Source of the DNA: Diacronema lutheri
Taxonomy: Eukaryota > Haptophyta > Pavlovophyceae > Pavlovales > Pavlovaceae
Length of the DNA: 64,000 bases
Direction: 5' to 3'
NCBI GenBank assembly: GCA_019448385.1
Contig: JAGTXO010000034.1
Coordinates: forward strand, 296,501-360,500
Shown here piece by piece: positions 62,625 to 64,000 of the stretch; within the stretch, counting starts at the first letter, position 1; each line of letters starts with the position of its first letter. Below the pieces are notes generated by a model, which did no database searches, had not been told where the DNA came from, and saw only the letters and a program-made list of their open reading frames with translations. Both the position numbers and the translations under genes were made by a program.

Positions 62625-64000
62625 AATGCGGCGGCTGTAGCGACGCCATGCACGCGGTCGCGGTGTACGCGGCGACGGCAGCCGCCGCACTCGCGGTGTC
62701 GACGTGCATGGCGTGCGCGTGCTGCGCGCACGCGTTCGCGTAGCCATCGCCACAGCCGCAGCCGCCGCACGCCGCGAAGCGCGCCACGCCGGGCATTGGC
62801 AGGCCACCGCCGCCCGCCGCCTCGCCGTTGTCGCGCGCGCGCTTGACGGCCGGCGCGGAGTGCAAGCCCACGCGCGCGTCGGTCACGTGCGCCGGCGCGT
62901 TCTTGCGCGGTCTGCCCCCCCTGCCTCCGCGCCCGCGCCCGCGCCCTGCACCTGGCGGATTCGTCGGCAGCGCTCCGCCCGGTGCTCCGATGGCGGCCCC
63001 GCCCAACGCCACGGGCACCAGCGCCGATCGGTCGCGGACGTGCGCCTGCGCGAGCCCCGCCACGCAGCCCGCCGCGCGCTCCCCGCCGGCCGCGCTCTGC
63101 GCCGTTGCGACCGCCTTCGACTGGGCGCTGCCCAACCCGCCGGCTAGAGCGGCTGCATGCTGCTGCGAGTCGCGATGGAAGGGGGGGGGGGGGGGGGGGG
63201 AGAGAGGAACGCACGTGAGGCGATGTCTGCGCGCGGTGTCCCCGCTGCCGCGCGTGCCGCTCGCAACTCGTCCCCCGTCCCGCTGCTCGCCCTGCCCCTG
63301 CCCTCTCCCCTGCCCCTCTCCCCTGCCCTCCTCCCCTGCCCCACTCACACCGCCCACCCACACCACACCGACCACGGACACCACACCGACACCACACCGA
63401 GCACGGACACCACACCGAGCACGGACACCACACGACGCGCGCGCGCGCGCGCGGGATCGCTCGCGCACCGCCTCGGCCAATCCCGGCAACCATCGGAGCG
63501 CCTCCGGGTCCTCCGACTCCGACTCGGAGAAGGCGTCCGCCTCGCCCGCCTTGAACGAGCTCACTGTCCAAATGTCGATGTCGTTGTCTGCTGCACCAGC
63601 CGCCGCCGCCCCCCTCTCCCCCTCCTCCTTACACGAGCGCACGGGCGTCGGCGCGGCTCGCACCGCAATGCCAGGCTCGGGCTCGCGCTCGCGCGCTGGG
63701 GCGGTGCACGCCAGCGCTGGAGCGGCCGGACACGCGGCGGGTCCGGGTCCGGTACATCCCGCGTGCGGCAGCGACTGCATGCAGCCGTTTGCATCGCCGC
63801 ATTCGCCGCCCGCTGGCCCAGCCGACACGCCGCAGACGCGCCCGCCAGCCGCGAGGTCGCTACCGCCGCGGCTCTCCTCTCCGCCATCGTCCGTGCCGTG
63901 CGTCGTGCCCGCCGTTGCCGCCACGGCATCGCTGCACGTGCGCTCGCCGGCCGCCATGACCGACACGCCGGCGACCACACCGTCGGTCCCCATGACCGCG
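61492..64000 (-). CDS. Gln-rich AT-hook protein, 5' end beyond window
   Basis: The frame is open to the window edge, so the start is probably outside. An acidic/Ser segment (FSESESEDPEALRWLPGL) at about 63490-63550 is followed by low-quality coding, probably an intron of about 300 bases (donor near 63460, acceptor CGACTCGCAG at 63163 after a C-run). Downstream: an AT-hook (GRGGRGGRPRKN), Cys-rich short motif, then poly-Gln interrupted by His and Leu (62100-62630 on CTG triplets), and a Pro/Ala/Gln tail ending ADCGAREEEAT. AT-hook plus Gln-rich tracts suggest a chromatin or transcription factor; family not recognised. Confidence 0.6.
62100..62632. repeat. CTG/CAG trinucleotide repeats (poly-Gln)
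   Basis: Dense CTG triplets with GTG and CGG interruptions encode about 130 Gln on the minus strand, in two blocks (62115-62240 and 62385-62632). Confidence 0.9.

Noticed and set aside
1-64000. tRNA or rRNA genes
   Set aside because: No cloverleaf with intact A and B boxes and no rRNA-like sequence was recognised by eye; a dedicated scan could still find a divergent one.

Overview
The window is a nuclear, very GC-rich (roughly 70%), intron-bearing eukaryotic segment, most likely from a flagellated alga. It encodes an intraflagellar transport subunit (IFT56), a glucosidase II beta subunit, an organelle-type histidyl-tRNA synthetase, a secretory or plastid-targeted SLC17-like transporter and a plant-MKP1-like phosphatase with gelsolin-type regions. 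Base composition, short G/C-run introns and this gene mix suggest a haptophyte; that assignment is inference.

Layout. (1) 1-10.1 kb: a cluster of a Cys-rich, membrane-anchored or secreted protein family (three Cys-rich repeats per protein) in both orientations, intact and broken, around an intact glucosidase II beta gene. (2) 10.1-11.4 kb: a small element flanked by inverted repeats, then a structured spacer. (3) 11.4-26.8 kb, minus strand: one giant locus that appears to encode, in order, a ubiquitin-specific protease, Gln/Ala-rich regions, a ULP1/C48-type cysteine protease, further possible decayed C48-like segments, a YqaJ-type nuclease, a chromodomain and a Fanzor (eukaryotic TnpB relative) with all three RuvC catalytic residues. 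A degraded PIF1 helicase follows at 28.5-30.1 kb on the same strand. (4) 30.2-33.2 kb: a perfect 86-bp inverted-repeat element with telomere-like heptamers, a broken coiled-coil gene, and a TATA-led segment of seven consecutive hairpins bounded by 21-bp direct repeats, a candidate structured RNA. (5) 33.2-43.8 kb: more Cys-rich family members, including a 2.64-kb unit present three times in tandem. (6) 43.9-64 kb: conserved single-copy genes: an MFS/SLC17 transporter, a PPOX-type FMN protein, two small hypothetical proteins, IFT56 (10 exons), a cupin/JmjC ribosomal-oxygenase-like protein, HisRS (6 exons), a dual-specificity phosphatase and a poly-Q AT-hook protein cut by the window end.

How it fits together. 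The right third is ordinary, densely packed genome: convergent genes separated by 80-160 bases, and divergent pairs with very short shared promoters (42 and 113 bases). The left two thirds are an accessory region where a gene family and mobile DNA have been amplified together. Six places carry the last codons of glucosidase II beta tail-to-tail with a Cys-rich gene, so the duplicated block probably began as the convergent pair still seen intact at 4.6-7.0 kb. Many introns carry C-runs before the acceptor, and several also a G-run after the donor; at least three introns use GC instead of GT donors.
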